Of a DNA stretch of 64,000 nucleotides, positions 1 through 13,784 are shown one piece after another. How positions within the stretch are numbered: the first letter of the stretch is position 1; every line of letters starts with the position of its first letter. This stretch comes from Laguncularia racemosa (Eukaryota; Streptophyta; Magnoliopsida; Myrtales; Combretaceae). The position numbers were made by a program, and so were the translations under genes. The DNA is taken from NCBI GenBank assembly GCA_037954665.1, contig JBBMOL010000023.1:1-64000 (forward strand). Reading direction: 5' to 3'. The notes below the pieces were generated by a model that ran no database searches, had not been told where the DNA came from, and worked only from the letters and a program-made list of their open reading frames with translations.

Positions 1-1255
1 CCACCCAATAAAAGTTTATCCCATATACTATCGTACATGTATACAAGTTATTTCCTTAAAAATTTAACTCAAATTTTGCAACTAACATAAAAGTTTGTAA
101 ATATAGATTTGAAATGCTTACACTTTTTTTCAGCTTTTTAAGATTGGCAAAGGGGTTTTTGGGAATCCACCCTGAGTCCTCGCTATAAAAGGGTAACTGC
201 CACCATTATATTAAATTTGTCAGTCCCCAAGCCTCGGCGGGGTAAAAAATTTGGCACAAATTTTAAGTTTGGTAAGCTTTTCATTTTAAAAATATTCTAA
301 AGAAGGGCCGTTTCCCAAAAAGGCAATAAAGAAAAGGACCTCGTATATGAAGTTTGGAAAAGATTTTTGTATAAGGAAAGAGGTTGAAACAAAAATAAGC
401 ATATATAAGAAAAGGGAAAATGTCACAATCTATTCTAAGGATAAACAAGCAAATCCAATGATAGGAGGACTACTAAAAAATGAAAAAATGGGGAATAAAT
501 CGAGTCTTCCCTTGTGAACTTACGCATATAAAAATTTGCTTTTCATTGGGTTGGTCGTAGAAAGAACTTACCATATTTGTTTTTCCCCATACATCATTTC
601 ACCAAAGACTCCGAAAAAAGGAAAAGTTTTTTTTAACAAGCCTCAAAAGAGGACAAAACATTTGCTCCAGTTTTTTTTAAGTTGCCAAACCCCAGATGGA
701 AGAGACCTGAGAAGTTGTTTTTTCCCAAAACCCCTTTAATATAATCATTTTTCAACTCTTTTTTTTTTTTTGGAGAATTTCCAGGAAACTAATCAGTAGA
801 TGAATTGCTCTTCATCAATAAATTTGGGCCCACAGATCTCTTTATCACATATTAAGGGGTAATGAGATGCAAAACAAAATTAATGTTCCATGAGATAACA
901 ATGACCAATGAATAGAACTGCCTCATGAAGTCAAAAAGAAATGACACATACACACTATTCCAATTGAAGAAACATAAAACTCAGAATCTCTTTATCTCCA
1001 TCTTCATGTTATATGATACACAATATATGTAATCAATCAAATTATATGATCCTATTTTATTTCACTGATATCACGTTTACTTAATACATGAATATATCTC
1101 CACTTCATATGCAAATGGTTTTTTCCTTATCATAATTCAAACTGAGGGTCAACACCAAGAATGTCTTTCCATTTTACTTTTTGTAAGATAAAAACCAATT
1201 CTTGGAATAGGCACTATCTTGACAAATCACTAATTTGAAAAGGGTTATAACTTAC
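1..1255. other. no gene recognised; probable intron 5 or downstream part of the RLK gene
   Basis: This AT-rich stretch lies 3' of RLK exon 5 on the minus strand, and I could not find a further LRR exon in it. Positions about 120-780 are full of same-base runs and broken-looking words, unlike the cleaner sequence after 800. That may be decay or poor assembly at a contig edge. The next exon may lie beyond the left edge. Confidence 0.4.
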
Positions 1256-4200
1256 AAGGATATCAACTCGGTAAGCTGCACAATTTCTGCTGGAAACTCT
1301 CCTGATAATGCATTGATGCCTATAGAGCTAGAGGATATATAATTGACTAAACATTAGCAAAGTAATAAAAAAGAAGGAAATTATCAAATGCCAATTGAAA
1401 TGACGTTGTGGAGAATATGAGCTCACAAGTATTGCATCCGAGTTAGATTGCCAACAGCAGCTGATAAGGAACCTGTTAGTAGATTTTGAGCCAAGTTCCT
1501 GTGGAAAACCAAGCCATGAGTTTGTGCCCACAAGAGACCACTTATGTTACTTAGAAAGGTAGAAAAGCTTCTACCTAGGTATCTAATAATGGATGAAAAT
1601 AAATCAACAAAAAGAACAAAATATTCAAGCTTGATTCCCATTAGTGGAGTTGGCTAATTTAATACCATTTTGATGTCTTGCTCTGTTGTACCTAACATCT
1701 ATTGCGATTAGTTCATCAGCTAATACAAGACCAAATGTACATGGGATATATACCCTTTTAACCATATCTATGCAAGAAGAAGCTCTAATAATGCGTATTA
1801 TAGTGTTTGTTGTGTAATCTCTATATTGGGAGTGTTTCTATGGGGAGCGTTGTGTGATCGATGGTGCTGTTGTTTTGCCTAGATGTTAGGTATGATGTCT
1901 ATCTAGTGGGAGCCCCATTCTAGCCTCCTAGAGTTTTATCATTTTATATTTGAAATTCAAAATTATACAAAATTGATGCCATTACCTCAAATAATAACTA
2001 CTTGACTGGGTTGTCTATTGATGCAACTTCCTCATACGTGTTAATGCTACAGGTGGAGCACTTTGCTGCATTTTTTTTTTTGTTACTGTTTTGAGTTGCC
2101 AGTTCTACTTTTACTACTCCATTTTAGACTTTTGAAAAGGCAAAAATCGCGGAGTCTATGAGACAGAAAGTACATAATTTTTTTTCAAATATTGTTTGAG
2201 TTGGAGTCTCTCATCTGTACTAAATAACGAAGAGGCATTTCTGTTGAACATCTTAATTTTGTAATCTAAGACAATTATATAATATGCAATTTTCTTTTCT
2301 CATGCACATGACGCAAATTCAGGGTTAATGGGTTTTTATTATTCCATACCATGACTAAGTACAATTTCTTTATTACACAATTTTTTTTAGGTATATTCAA
2401 GTATTGATCATAACATAAATTTACATGGCAATGTGTTCAGTTTAAATTTTCACTTGATACTTTTTCTCGTCTATTTTTCTTTATTAAAAAAATTTAATTT
2501 TCGACAACTTTTTTATCTATGATTTGTTCAGTAATTACCTTAATATATTTAATTAGAATTCCAATTGGTACTTTTCTTAATATATTTATGGATGCATAGA
2601 AAATCTGATGAGCATCCCCACTTTAACCAAATTCTATGTATCGTATTTTTATCTATCCCTCTATTCTTTTTCTTTTTTTTTTCTTTACTACATTAATTAA
2701 TTTCTTCCAGCAAGATACTTAGAGAATTCTCACCATTTACCTACCATCATCATAAATTACAAACAATTCTGAAAAGGTTTGAAATGCCTTTTCAAAATAG
2801 AAATCAGACAGTCTCCACTGTGAGGAGCTCCTCCTTAGCGCAGATTTTTTATGAATAGCATATAATATTTGACAATTGTGATCACTACTAAAAACATTTT
2901 CCACCAAGCAAATGCATTGCTGAGACCCAAAAAGTAGAAGAATTGGTAAATAGAAATGAGAAGAAGGAAAGGAAATGTACAGATTGGAGAGGTAAGTGAG
3001 ATTCCAAAGTTCATCAGGGATACTTCCACTAACACTCAATGCATACACCTTCCTGAAATAAAGCATGCCACAAACACAAAAACAAAAATGAAATACATAT
3101 AAATACAGGTAAGTACACATAATAATGTCGGGGTGTCTTCGCCTGGTTTCTTTTAATGGTAAGTATAGTGGAAGATGATGGAGCCGCCAGTCTTTAGGTG
3201 GTTGTTATCTGCCACACAGAAATTACTAATCGACAAGAAGTCATTTTTTTTTTATCGATATTCTCTGTAAGACTGGCAATCATATTGATCTCCCACCATC
3301 ATTTTATCACTAGAAGCAACCGGTAACACAGCAGCTACTCAAAATTGAAATCCTTTCAAAGACTTAAGTAGACATAACAATAAAGACATACAGTTGGGTG
3401 ATGTGGCAAGTGGTGCCGTTATCGTAGGAACAGTCGCATTTTATGAAAGGGTTATGGCCTCGGTCATCGAAACTTGTGTCATCGATGGCTGCTCCGCTAC
3501 ATGGCTCACCGCTTATATTCCATTGATCGGCGCTGGCTTCAATGCCCCATTTTTGAAATACCGAATTTATTATTTGCACTGCCATTTTCAAAACGATAAC
3601 AGTTTAGATAAATCAAATTTAAAAGAAATTAATCGAGTTCATTTCGAATTTGTTTACTGCTACTATCTTATTTGTTCTAATTTCAGCATAAAGATAATAA
3701 TATAATTTAAAAAAAAAAAAAAGAAACTACCAATCATCCCAGTCAATTAACTCTTAAAGGTAAAACGTGTGGATGTGGATTTTCTTTAGTTATTCATTTT
3801 TGAATAATAATTGAAATTGTCCAAATATTCCCTAATATCATTATAAAGTTGTATTTTTGCCTATAATTTTAACACATTGTATTATCTTAGAAAAGTAAAT
3901 TGATAAAAATTAAGAGAAATAAATGGGGGAGATCTATTTCTAAAAAGCATATTTACTTAAAAGGGAATAATAAAAAAGTTGTTATTTCCCTTGTTATGCA
4001 TATCGTGCGCCGATATATGTATATGTATATGTATATACATGACCAAACTCTTGAAAAATATAAATATGTCTATGTCAGCATAGCACCACCGTAAGCGGAT
4101 TGTGGTATGCAACACATATTTTATCCTAATCAATCCTCGACAATAGAAAGCATAACCTACACGTACAAAAAGTTTACAATAATAATTTCAAGGAGTGGGG

Positions 4201-4947
4201 CGTGTTTAAATAAATTAATAATTGCGAAGACATATATAAGGTACTACGCGATGATTAATATGACAATAATGGATATTATTAGCTTGTATTGCGTCATAAT
4301 GTGTGAATAGAAGATTATTTTTTCGTGAATCATCATCCGCCATTAAAGGACATATATTATAGCTCATATGATTAATAATTAAATAGATAAATTAACACTG
4401 TACTACTTTATATCAATATTTACATCAGAATATATATTGTATACTTACATAGTATTATTATTTATTTATCTATTTTCGAAAGGAAAGAGGTAATAATTGC
4501 CATGGTGCGTCAAAGACGGCGTGCTTTATAATCGCTTAAGGAAGGGATTGGATTCACAAAGGAAGGCATCTCCTTCTTGTCCCATTCCTCAATTAGATTC
4601 GAACTAGAATAGTGCTTTAGCACTCCATACGTGTCAAGCCTCACCTCACCATTAAAGCACGTCAGGATGATAGGTAAAAGAAAAGCTATAACTACTTCGT
4701 AAGAGATTAGAATTAATTTTCTATTTCTCGATATGCACGATAAGTAAAAGGGAATCAGAGGTAGAGAGTTAAAAGAGATAAAACCTTCAGAGGGATCAGT
4801 GGTAGCATTGGTAGTTTGAGCTTGAACTTGATATGGGTATAGTAGCTGCCAAAATATGCAAACAGCAACAGCAATAACAACAACATGGTGAAGATTGGGA
4901 AACAGCACGACCGATGAAGTTGATAACGATGACTTCCTCGTCCACAT
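1256..4947 (-). CDS. LRR receptor-like kinase, LRR-VIII-2 type: 5' exons 1-5 (partial gene)
   Basis: This is the extracellular start of a plasma-membrane LRR receptor-like serine/threonine kinase of the At1g56130/At1g56140 type. I placed five exons by GT..AG borders and codon phase: 4785-4947, 3392-3578, 2981-3052, 1427-1498 and 1256-1327. Exon 1 starts at the ATG at 4947 and encodes a hydrophobic signal-peptide segment (residues about 20-35), then TTDPSE. Exon 2 continues with a phase-1 join and carries the family block QWNISGEPCSGAAIDD and the CDCS/NGTTCHIT cysteine motif. Exons 3-5 are exactly 72 nt each, all phase 2, one 24-residue LRR per exon (IPDELWNLTYL, LLTGSL, NALSGEFP). Joined, these give 188 codons with no stop. 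The rest of the ectodomain, the malectin-like domain and the kinase are not seen and would lie left of the window. Introns 1 and 3 are long (1.2 and 1.5 kb). Whether the gene is intact is unknown. Confidence 0.85.
4500..4665. other. GC-richer island inside RLK intron 1
   Basis: About 160 bases that are clearly less AT-rich than the intron around them, open on the minus strand for roughly 50 codons (ending at the stop at 4510). The family needs exon 1 to join exon 2 directly, and phase and sequence agree with that join, so this is not part of the receptor. It could be a captured gene fragment or an alternative 3' end. No family recognised. Confidence 0.25.
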
Positions 4948-5100
4948 GATCCAAGTCTTTGTTCTCTTCGAAAAAGGATCTGCCAACTATAGTAGATCAA
5001 ACACAGAGAGAGAGAGTTTCCTTAAAACCCCATAGCGGAGAAGTGAACAAGGTGTGTGCAGTGGTTAATTAATACCATCAACTTCCGAGGTCAACGTTAA
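4948..5100 (-). promoter_or_regulatory. probable 5' leader of the RLK gene with a CT repeat
   Basis: Upstream of the exon 1 ATG, the minus strand has a pyrimidine-rich CTCTCTCTCTCT run (plus coordinates about 5007-5018). Plant core promoters and 5' UTRs often carry such a run. An upstream in-frame TTG gives 13 extra codons, but I chose the ATG because the N-terminal hydrophobic segment then sits at the usual distance. No convincing TATA box was found. Confidence 0.35.
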
Positions 5101-6820
5101 TATTAAGAAGTTGCGTCCTACATGTGGCGTCTGCAATTTGACTTTTAACTAACGTGAAGGAGCGGACGGAAGAGCATGTGCCGCTTCCTATATGGACTCG
5201 ACCCTCGACAGGACTCTCTAATATTAGATTAGATATATCTTTTGTTTAAAGGAAAAGGATTCAGCAGCCATTGGCTCCTTTTGAATCTTGACCCATTCAT
5301 ATTTTAACGTTTTCTTTCTCCTAACCCTTTGATGTTATCTCTAAACCATCCATGGCCGTAAGATATATTTCGAAAATGATGTAAAGGTGACCGAGTGATT
5401 ACGGTTTACGGGGTTCAAACTTCAAAACACAAACTTCGTAAATATATACACAGAAGGAAGATATGGTGTCCTAGTCCATGTCAATTCACAGTTGGGTTTA
5501 TTAGGCAAATATATGACCGTTTTTAATTATATATATATATTATATTTATAAAAATAGTTTTTAATTCTTAATATTTATCTAGTTTCATTTTTTAATATTT
5601 TATTTTATTTATTGAAATTCTTAATATTTTCCAACTTATCCATACTAGAATTTCTATTGATTTTATTGAATTTTTGGTTCATTATTGATGCGTAATAACT
5701 TCTTATTGATTGATAATAATTAATTTAAATAATAATAATAATAATAATTTTAAAAATAAAAAAAAACTAACAAAATAGATTTTGGCCAACCTTACACTAA
5801 GGAATTGCCAAGTTCTTTACAACAACATTGGTAAGTTGTGACCTATTACTAAGAGTAAATTGTACAATCCACCCATACTAATGGGTCTCATCCACCATAC
5901 TAGGGAATGGTGCAACTTTGCTAGAGTGTGCATGGCTATTACCATCTTGAAATTAAAGGAAAAAACATAAGAAGAAGAAAACACCCATTAAATAGTATCG
6001 TATTCTTAGCCACATGCCTTGATGAGTTTTCTTTTCATTTTTCATTTTTTTTCTTTTTCTTTTAATTTCTAGTGGTAGGTAGCCATACACCACTTTGTAA
6101 ATCATACAACTCACATTTAGTGGTGGATCAAGGCCCATTGGCATTATTTCAAAGAATCTAACCACTTTAAGACTAGTAGGTGGCTAGGTTCTATGATTAT
6201 TATTATTATTTTAAAGTCTAACCTTTTCCTTTTCTTTTTCTTTTTCAATTTTCCAATTTTTATTTTTATTACTATTTTGCTTAATTGATATAAATTTAAT
6301 AATATTACTTATTTTAGTTAATTATTATTGACCAATCAAAATTTTCTATATATAAAGATAGATTAACAATTTAACAAAGTTAATGAAATCTTGGTTTATA
6401 CAAAATTAGAAAACTTTGAGGGCTCAAATAGCTTAAAAGAAATAATAAAAGATCGAGGAGTTTAATAGAAAAGTTGTTAAATATTGAGAATTAAAAATAT
6501 ACTTTTTCCATTTTTATGGGTGGCTTGTTATTTATTTTTATCAGTCTTTTGGATGATATGCAATTTCTTTATATATGAATGTATAACACAAAAGAGAGAA
6601 AAAATGTTATCAGTATATGCATGAGACATATTGTTTATGCAACTTGGAAGCATGTCGGAAATTAGATTTGAGTGGAGATTAGCAAGTAACCCCATTGAAA
6701 ATTGGAATTTACTTTACTTGCTTAGATGGATAGGTTTTGAGTTAGAAGTAAAGGTTACATAGGGGAGGTTTTGGTTCCAATTTTTCTGAAACCTACTTCT
6801 ATAGGGTAGGGTATAGGGTA
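5101..6820. other. intergenic AT-rich DNA, simple repeats only
   Basis: No gene seen. It contains an (AAT)n run near 5728-5748, a (TTA)n run near 6195-6211 and long A/T tracts. Short open frames here lack codon bias or recognisable motifs. Confidence 0.5.
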
Positions 6821-6824
6821 CAAC

Positions 6825-7365
6825 ATTCATGGGTGTTCATGGTTCGATTTAGTTTGGCTTAGGGGTTGAATCAAACTAAACCACATCATAGTTTATAGGA
6901 GTTTTCAATTAAGCATTAATATTTAAATTGAAGAACATTATGTGAAAATCTGAGCCATATAACATTATATCATGATCACATTACATCTTAGGTGATAGTG
7001 AAGGCATACTATTATGTTTAAGAAATGAGAGACAAAGGTGAAGTAAAAGTAGTAGATTGTGGAGATTGAGAGTGCCATGAGAGTCAACAAAAAATAAAAT
7101 GGTAAAGAGAATTTGATAGAAATGTCAGTAGAGTCTAAAGCTAAAAAAAATCACTTAATTTTTATTTTTTTTAATAAGAATAAGTTCAAATTGAGATCAA
7201 GTGGGTTAGTTTGGTTCAAACCTTGACCAAATCATGAATCATTTGGACCATTTTTAAACTAAACCATGAATCGAACTAAAATATAAAAGAACCATGTTTT
7301 ATGGTTTGTTACAATTCTACTTAATTTTTTGTTTGGTTTGGTCCAATTGATGAACAATCCTAATA
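6825..7365. repeat. hAT-like non-autonomous element (MITE-like)
   Basis: The left side reads GGGTGTTCATGGTTCGATTT and the right side ends with a partial inverted match (GATGAACAATCC). Between them are many TTTGGTT/AACCAAA words and inverted copies of the GGTTCGATT word. This composition is typical of plant non-autonomous hAT elements. I found no clean 8-bp target-site duplication. Confidence 0.4.
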
Positions 7366-10300
7366 ATATCTTTGTTCCCCACCCTTATCTTGGAACATAT
7401 ATTCTAAAGTATACATATCATTCTATTATAGAAATTTTTAATTAAAAATATTAAATATAACAAGTATCAATAACTTATCGATCATATATTGAAGCTTGGC
7501 TTATTTTGTTATATTATCCTTCCATAGGATGTTGAATTAAAACAAAGTTTGTAATGGATTTGGTGCTCTTATTTATTTTAAATAGGTGGACCTATATCTT
7601 ATAATAGATTGCAATTTTGTGATAGCAATCCATGATAAGTTATTTGGAGTAACATTATTAGGTTCATAATGCATACTATTGTGAAAAATGTATGATTGAA
7701 AGTATGTTTTTAGATTATTAAAGATTGTGAAGTTGATTGATATGCAAGTTGGTTAAATTACATAGAAAGATTGATACTTGGTGGACAACTTACAAAAAAA
7801 AAATTATAGTATAAAAATATAATAAAGATATTAATTAGTTTTATAGAGTACTCTATGGTTTTTATAAAGTATAAGTTTATAGTGTGATTTTAGTATGTTA
7901 CAAAATAAATTTTGATTATAAAATTTAGTAAAAAGAGATATAATGTAGATTCGACCTCATATTCTAACCGTCTTATAATCACTTGTCCACTTAAAATTGT
8001 TAACCTACAAATGTTTGAATGATGGAAGATCCATTAAGATAAGTCAAGATTTATTAAAAAATGAAAAAATTTGTTTCACATTACACGTTGTTAATCTTCA
8101 TCAAGCCCAATACTTTTGACTTTCTAATGGTACTATATATATATATCTTTTGCCGACATTATTCATGCCGGTATACAATTGTGAGAATGAAAAGATAACG
8201 ACATTTCTCTTTATTCATTAGCGCGCCTATCCCTGTCCAATTTTGTCCTATCAAATTAAAACCGATGAGCTAGCTGGTCAAAGGCGGACTGTTACATCAG
8301 ACAGCATTTTCCTTCAATATTACTGAAGACAATCAGAATTTTTTTTTTTTTTTTGTATATGACGTAATGCGAGTATATATTTAACTCATGTAGTGTATGA
8401 ATTTGGGTATATTTACATTGGACCATAACAGAGAAAAATGTTTTGCCTGAATTCGGGCCGAATGTCTTGAAAACAGCAGAAAGTACTGATTTGGCTCAAT
8501 TTTTATTTCACGAGTTCAAGCAACGAAAACACGTACTATAAGTGTTATAAGCTCGGTTCAAATTTTTGCAACAAAGTTTCGATTGATCTATTATGACTCT
8601 ATAATAAAATATGGGGGCAAATCAGTTGCATTTTGTCCAACTATCTACTAAAAGACTCGGGTTTAATTCACAGAGTTCACCCAAAAAGGGGTCTTATGTT
8701 GGGGGGAAATTGGCCTTTTTATTTTTTTATTTTTTAATTAAACAAAGAATATGAGTAAGCAAATTACATTGTCTAGAGGCAGTCGATTGAATTGCAACTT
8801 AGTTTAAAATTACGTCAATAATCGAGTGATTATGCAGGTTAGATCTCGCTTAAGTAATCTTGTTTGCTGCCGCAAGCTGATGGAAATCATATTAAAATCT
8901 ACTCCACGTGGACATTTTCCAATTTTTCTTTTGCTCTCAAAATTCTTTATAATATTTCAGTGAACTTACTTTTTGTGAAATATATAATCAAATTGGAAAA
9001 TGGAACTTTTTTTTTTTAGTATTTAAAGCGCACACAGAAAGTACCTTGTTAATAGAATAGTATGGTAGAAGAATTCTATTGTACAGTCACTCAAAAGCAA
9101 CTTTATAACCTAGTGATAAGGGTAAGATGAGTTGTTGGTAGTTTTATGGGAGTTGTTGATAATTATTATTTTTTTTAACACAAATCATATCAAATTATAG
9201 TAAATAAGATCTATTAATAGTAAAAAAAATAATTATATTATATAATAACTTTTGAATAATTTTACCTTAGAGTTGTTAATTATGATAGTCTAGAATATCC
9301 TTTTCAATGAAAAGAAAGATAAAAATGATGGCATATTACTATATTGGTAGTTGAGTGGGTGGCCCAAGGGAATCTCACTCACTTGCTTAGTGGGTATGGT
9401 ATCTTTAGGACGATGCAACGGATTTGGAAAGAAATACAACAAAACCCAATATGATAGGCATTGGCACTCACATTATGGTACTTTTGCCTCTCATCATTTC
9501 CTTGAATAATGTAAATAGTCAACAAACTTGTGAAAGTAGTGTCTTATTATGGGCTTTATTCTTCTTTGCTCTTATATATTTTAATTTTTATTTTAAAATT
9601 ATCTTTGATTTTATCCATAAAAATTGGCATCTAATTGGATGTATATTTATATACACATGGTTTTTTTTTAAAGAAAGAAAAACAAAAATTTCAAGCTTTA
9701 AAATAAAATTCCAAAATTCATTATAGATCCAAAAACTTATCTATTAAGAATAGGGAAGACACTTACCACACTTGATCTTCTCTAAATCCAATGAGAGGTT
9801 TTGCTTTAGAATACTCCCAAGATTACCAATTGAACTAAATTGCTCTTTTAGGAATAAAAGTGATAGTTAGGGTTTTGTTAAGGTGAAACTATCATGAAAA
9901 TTGGGAAAAAGGCCTACCTTAGGTTTTAACTTTATCTATAACTCCCTAGAAACTTTAGCCAGTGAAAGAGAGTAGTTATTTTGCTTTTACTAGCTTTGGG
10001 TTTCTTTGTAGGTCTACTTAAGGGTTTGGTTTATATGTTTGACCTAGTTTACATAAAAGCCAAAAGAAAATAACACTTATAATTAGTAAACTTGCATTAA
10101 GACTATTATTAGTTTGTCCTTAATTTTAAATTATTTTTTTGGGGCTTGTGAATAGACATATGTAGGGAGATTGATATTGATTAACATAATTAAACCTAAA
10201 GGAGAGATTCGATTACATAGTTATCAATTATAGATTAACAACGTCAATTTAGATTGTATTACTATAATTAGGATAGTAATAAGTTGAGATAGAAGTGCTT

Positions 10301-11694
10301 CCTTGTGAACCTGATTAAACAAACTACAATCAAATAATCATAGTATATACTAGAAGCATAAGCTAATTTACCACAAATGTCTTAGTCATAATCACATGCT
10401 AGCTCATAGATTCTTCTACCCTAAGTAATACTAGCTCATTAGTTAGATAAGTTTAGTTGATTAGTTGCTTCAACACAACATTTTGATAACCTAGCCAAGA
10501 AAAGAATTAAAATAGTCAAGTATTTAGTATGCAGTTTCTCTCGGTAACCTTATTCTCTCAAGCTTTTATTATTACATGGTAAGATCTAGTCCATTTAATA
10601 GATTTAAAATTGTTTTGAAAAGAATTGTGCATCAATGAATATTTATCTTACAAGCACAACTAAAATGCTTACCTATTAAAAGTATATACCCATTTATAAA
10701 GATTTTCAATTTACAAGCTCCACAAAGCTTAATACTGCCTTAGCTATGACATCTTTTTCATGAATTTTTATGATAGAGACATTGAAGATCCTAAATTCTA
10801 AATATTGCTATTATTTAAAGTTAGTGTTTCTATATGATATATTAATATTATTTAACAGTATTTTTTTATATAAAAGAGTAAAAGGAAAAATTAATCAACT
10901 CACCGCAACAGAGGTCAGGTTATTCCCGTATCCTTTATATTCAACAATGGCTTTCTACCATGCAAGAATTGGAGCATCTTGCAAATACCCATCAAATGTG
11001 ATAACAAAAAAAAAAAGAAAGAAAAACCACTTTAGTTTTTTTTTATTATTATTATTTTCCTTATAATTAAACATTTATTTACACAACCAAATATTTACAT
11101 AATCATGATTCTAAACAAAACATAACTTTCTACATCTTGTTTAAAAAATTTCAAAACCTCCATTAGAGGTTATTCAAAAAGCATATCTTCTTCTTCTTGT
11201 TACTAGCTTCTCGTAACTAACCAATTTGCTACCGCATTCAACTCATAAAGAATTGCTTCAACTTTCATCTCCCAAAAAAGGAGAGCTTTTCCTTACACAC
11301 CAAGAACCCATTATAAAATTTAAGTTTAGGATCAAAAAAATTATTTAGCAAAGTTGCAGCTACACATGAATCAACATTTATTTTAACTTTTTTATAGAAT
11401 AAGGTCTAGAAATAATGTAATCCCTAGAAAATTGCCCATAAACTTGCAGTTAAAATATGAATGCTACCTAGTTTTTTTTCGCCAAATCATATATCCACTG
11501 AACTTGAAAATCTCTTAATACACCTCCAATAGTTGCCTACTTGTTTGAGTAATGATTGAACCATTAGTGTTCAATTTTATCCAACCCTCTTTAAGTGTAA
11601 ACCATCACAAATTTTGCCACTCAATTTTATAAACCCCTTTCTATCTTCTCATGTATGCCCAAAATTCATGAACCCCCCTTCTAATTTATTGTGT
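7366..11694. other. intergenic AT-rich DNA without a recognised gene
   Basis: No coding region supported apart from one weak signal-peptide-like frame at 9450. It contains short TA runs (near 8135-8146) and poly(T) tracts (8340-8355, 9007-9017). Nothing else recognised. Confidence 0.5.
9450..9726 (+). CDS. possible short secreted-peptide exon (weak)
   Basis: From the ATG at 9450 the frame encodes a hydrophobic stretch (IMVLLPLIISL) followed by NNVNSQQTCESS, which looks like a signal peptide with a cleavage-like end. After about 30 residues it becomes AT-driven Phe/Ile/Lys sequence typical of non-coding DNA. A splice donor might end it near 9540, but no second exon was found. It does not match a family I know, and chance is likely. 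Confidence 0.12.
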
Positions 11695-12160
11695 AATTAG
11701 GGATACAACTAGGCAGGTCATCGTAGGGTGTTTGACCTGCCAAACCTGATTAGAAACCCTATAAAGTTTAGGATGGGTTTTAGGATTTTTTTAAAAAACC
11801 TTATAAGCTTTCGGGTAGGGTTTTGAGACAAATCTTGAACTGGTTGGGAAACCTGGACCTGATCTAATGTATAATAATATTGTTATGTTAAATATATGCT
11901 CTCTTTTTTAAAATAAACAATTAAACATAGCTATATGTTAGAATAATATTGGAATAAATAAATAGTAGACTTAAGAATAACAATAAAATTTTTTTTTTTC
12001 TAACCCAAAAAAGTAAATGTTAATTAAAAAAAATAGTAGTAGTAGGTTAGGAATTGGGTTTCCTATTGGGCTTATCAAGTGGGTTTTAGATATTTGGTGA
12101 AAAACCTTATAAAGTTTGGAATAGGTTTCAGGAAACCTTATAAGGTAAAGGATTGCAAAG
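11695..12160. repeat. hAT-like non-autonomous repeat
   Basis: It starts near TTAGGGATACAACTAGGC and is filled with AAACCCTATAAAGTTTAGGAT-like words that recur as GGGTTTTAGATATT and ACCTTATAAAGTTTGGA towards 12150. The same wording occurs at about 29940-30410 and 35090-35215, so it is a dispersed family. Ends and target duplication not resolved. Confidence 0.35.
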
Positions 12161-13784
12161 TTTTATTATAAAAATTTTGCATGAAGATCCATCTAAAGAG
12201 GAATTATCATTAATTAATGCCTTTTAAATGCATTTTTTGGGGTATGGTGAACTTGTAGCATTACTAGAAGTCATAGGAGATGAATAGTGACAAGGTTTGG
12301 AAGCCAAGGAAGAGTTTAGTGGGGTTCATGGGCAAGAAGAGGAAATACATGAGTGTAATTCATCTCATGATCCTCTTGAAGACTGGAAGTTCACAAGCTC
12401 AGCATGGGTGTAATGCTGATTGTGAACCTTTTGATAATGAAGTTACTTCTTAAGTAAACATGAGTGTGAATTTCAAGGCTGAAGTGATTCTTTTATTAAC
12501 TAAAGAACACGGTTATGATCACAAACGTGATTTTGATTGTAAACTACATTATTTCATTATTTTGTTGGGAAATTTTCTAACTTTTTTTTTCTAGTTTCCA
12601 ATTCTATTCTCTTGGTTACCCTAGTTATCATACAAATAGGTTTATAAGACTCTTATTTGAAACTTTTTGACAACTTAGTGATTATTTTTTTAGAGTACTT
12701 TCTCAAACAATTCTTATCAATTCAGTTATTTGAATTGTGGTGAATATCTTGTTTAATCTTTTCATGCATTATATCAATTAGGTTAAACATTAGTTCAATC
12801 TTTCTTGGCTTATAGTATTTTAGAGAGATTGTTCATATCCATTAATTACACCAAAAAAACATTACTAAAGCCATTCCATCCACATTAGTGGGTTTATTAA
12901 ACCTATCCTAAACCTATATCGGTTGCATCCCCACGTGTAATTGGCTCTTCTTAATCATTTAGCCTAAATATCTTCTTGTTTCTATTCATCCATATTTTCC
13001 CAAGAATTCAAAAAAAAAAAAACTTAGGTGGGTTCACTTAATAAGGATCTCTCCTTTGCATTTGATAATTTATTCAAGTACACATAAAGAAGTCATCATT
13101 TTGTGGCTCATTTTGACTTATACTAACTGTCCATTACCTTATAATGTTACTAAAAACATGGCATAAGTCATTTGTTCTTTCACAATGGTTAGGACCAGAA
13201 ACATTCTCCATGATACTCCTCTATCTTAAATTTACTGTAGTAAGCAAGTCATTATGCATAATTTGCTAAAGTAACATTTTGATCTTAGGAGGATAGCGGC
13301 TCTTCCATATCCATTCCCAACCACCTCTTTTGATTTTTCCCCTTGCATGAGATAGCCATGGATATCTTGGAGTGATGGTTGCACCCTTGTAGTTAATGTA
13401 ATCTCTTTTTTATCTTTATGCTCATTACTAAGCATAATTGGACCAACTTGATTCATTATAATTTTTTAAATTTGGAATCTAATTTTTTCTTTATCCTATT
13501 TTCTATTTGTAACCCAAACATTCCTAATGGATATATTTAATATAGAGAGATTTATTGACCCTTAGATGAATTCATAGATTATAAAATTGTCACCTTGTCT
13601 ATTAAATAAAAATTTGTATTATTTCCATTTTCTAATATAGTGAACCCCTCTCATCTCTCCAATTCTATGTATTTAGCATTTCCCTTGCACATGTAGATAA
13701 AGATTGGACTACTTTAATTTGTTTATTTGTTTTTTTTTTCTTTTTTTCTTTCTTTTTTTTGTATTTAACTTTCACCAACTTCTC
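12161..13784. other. no gene recognised
   Basis: AT-rich intergenic DNA. The 74-codon minus-strand frame at 13232-13456 shows no recognised motif. T-rich tracts at 13731-13760 border the LINE scrap. Confidence 0.4.

Noticed and set aside
3394..3705. Plus-strand frame of 103 codons
   Set aside because: It is the antisense shadow of RLK exon 2, whose minus-strand frame, family motifs and splice sites fit precisely.
13232..13456. Minus-strand frame of 74 codons near the LINE scrap
   Set aside because: No motif of a LINE or any other family could be recognised. Length is not unusual by chance.
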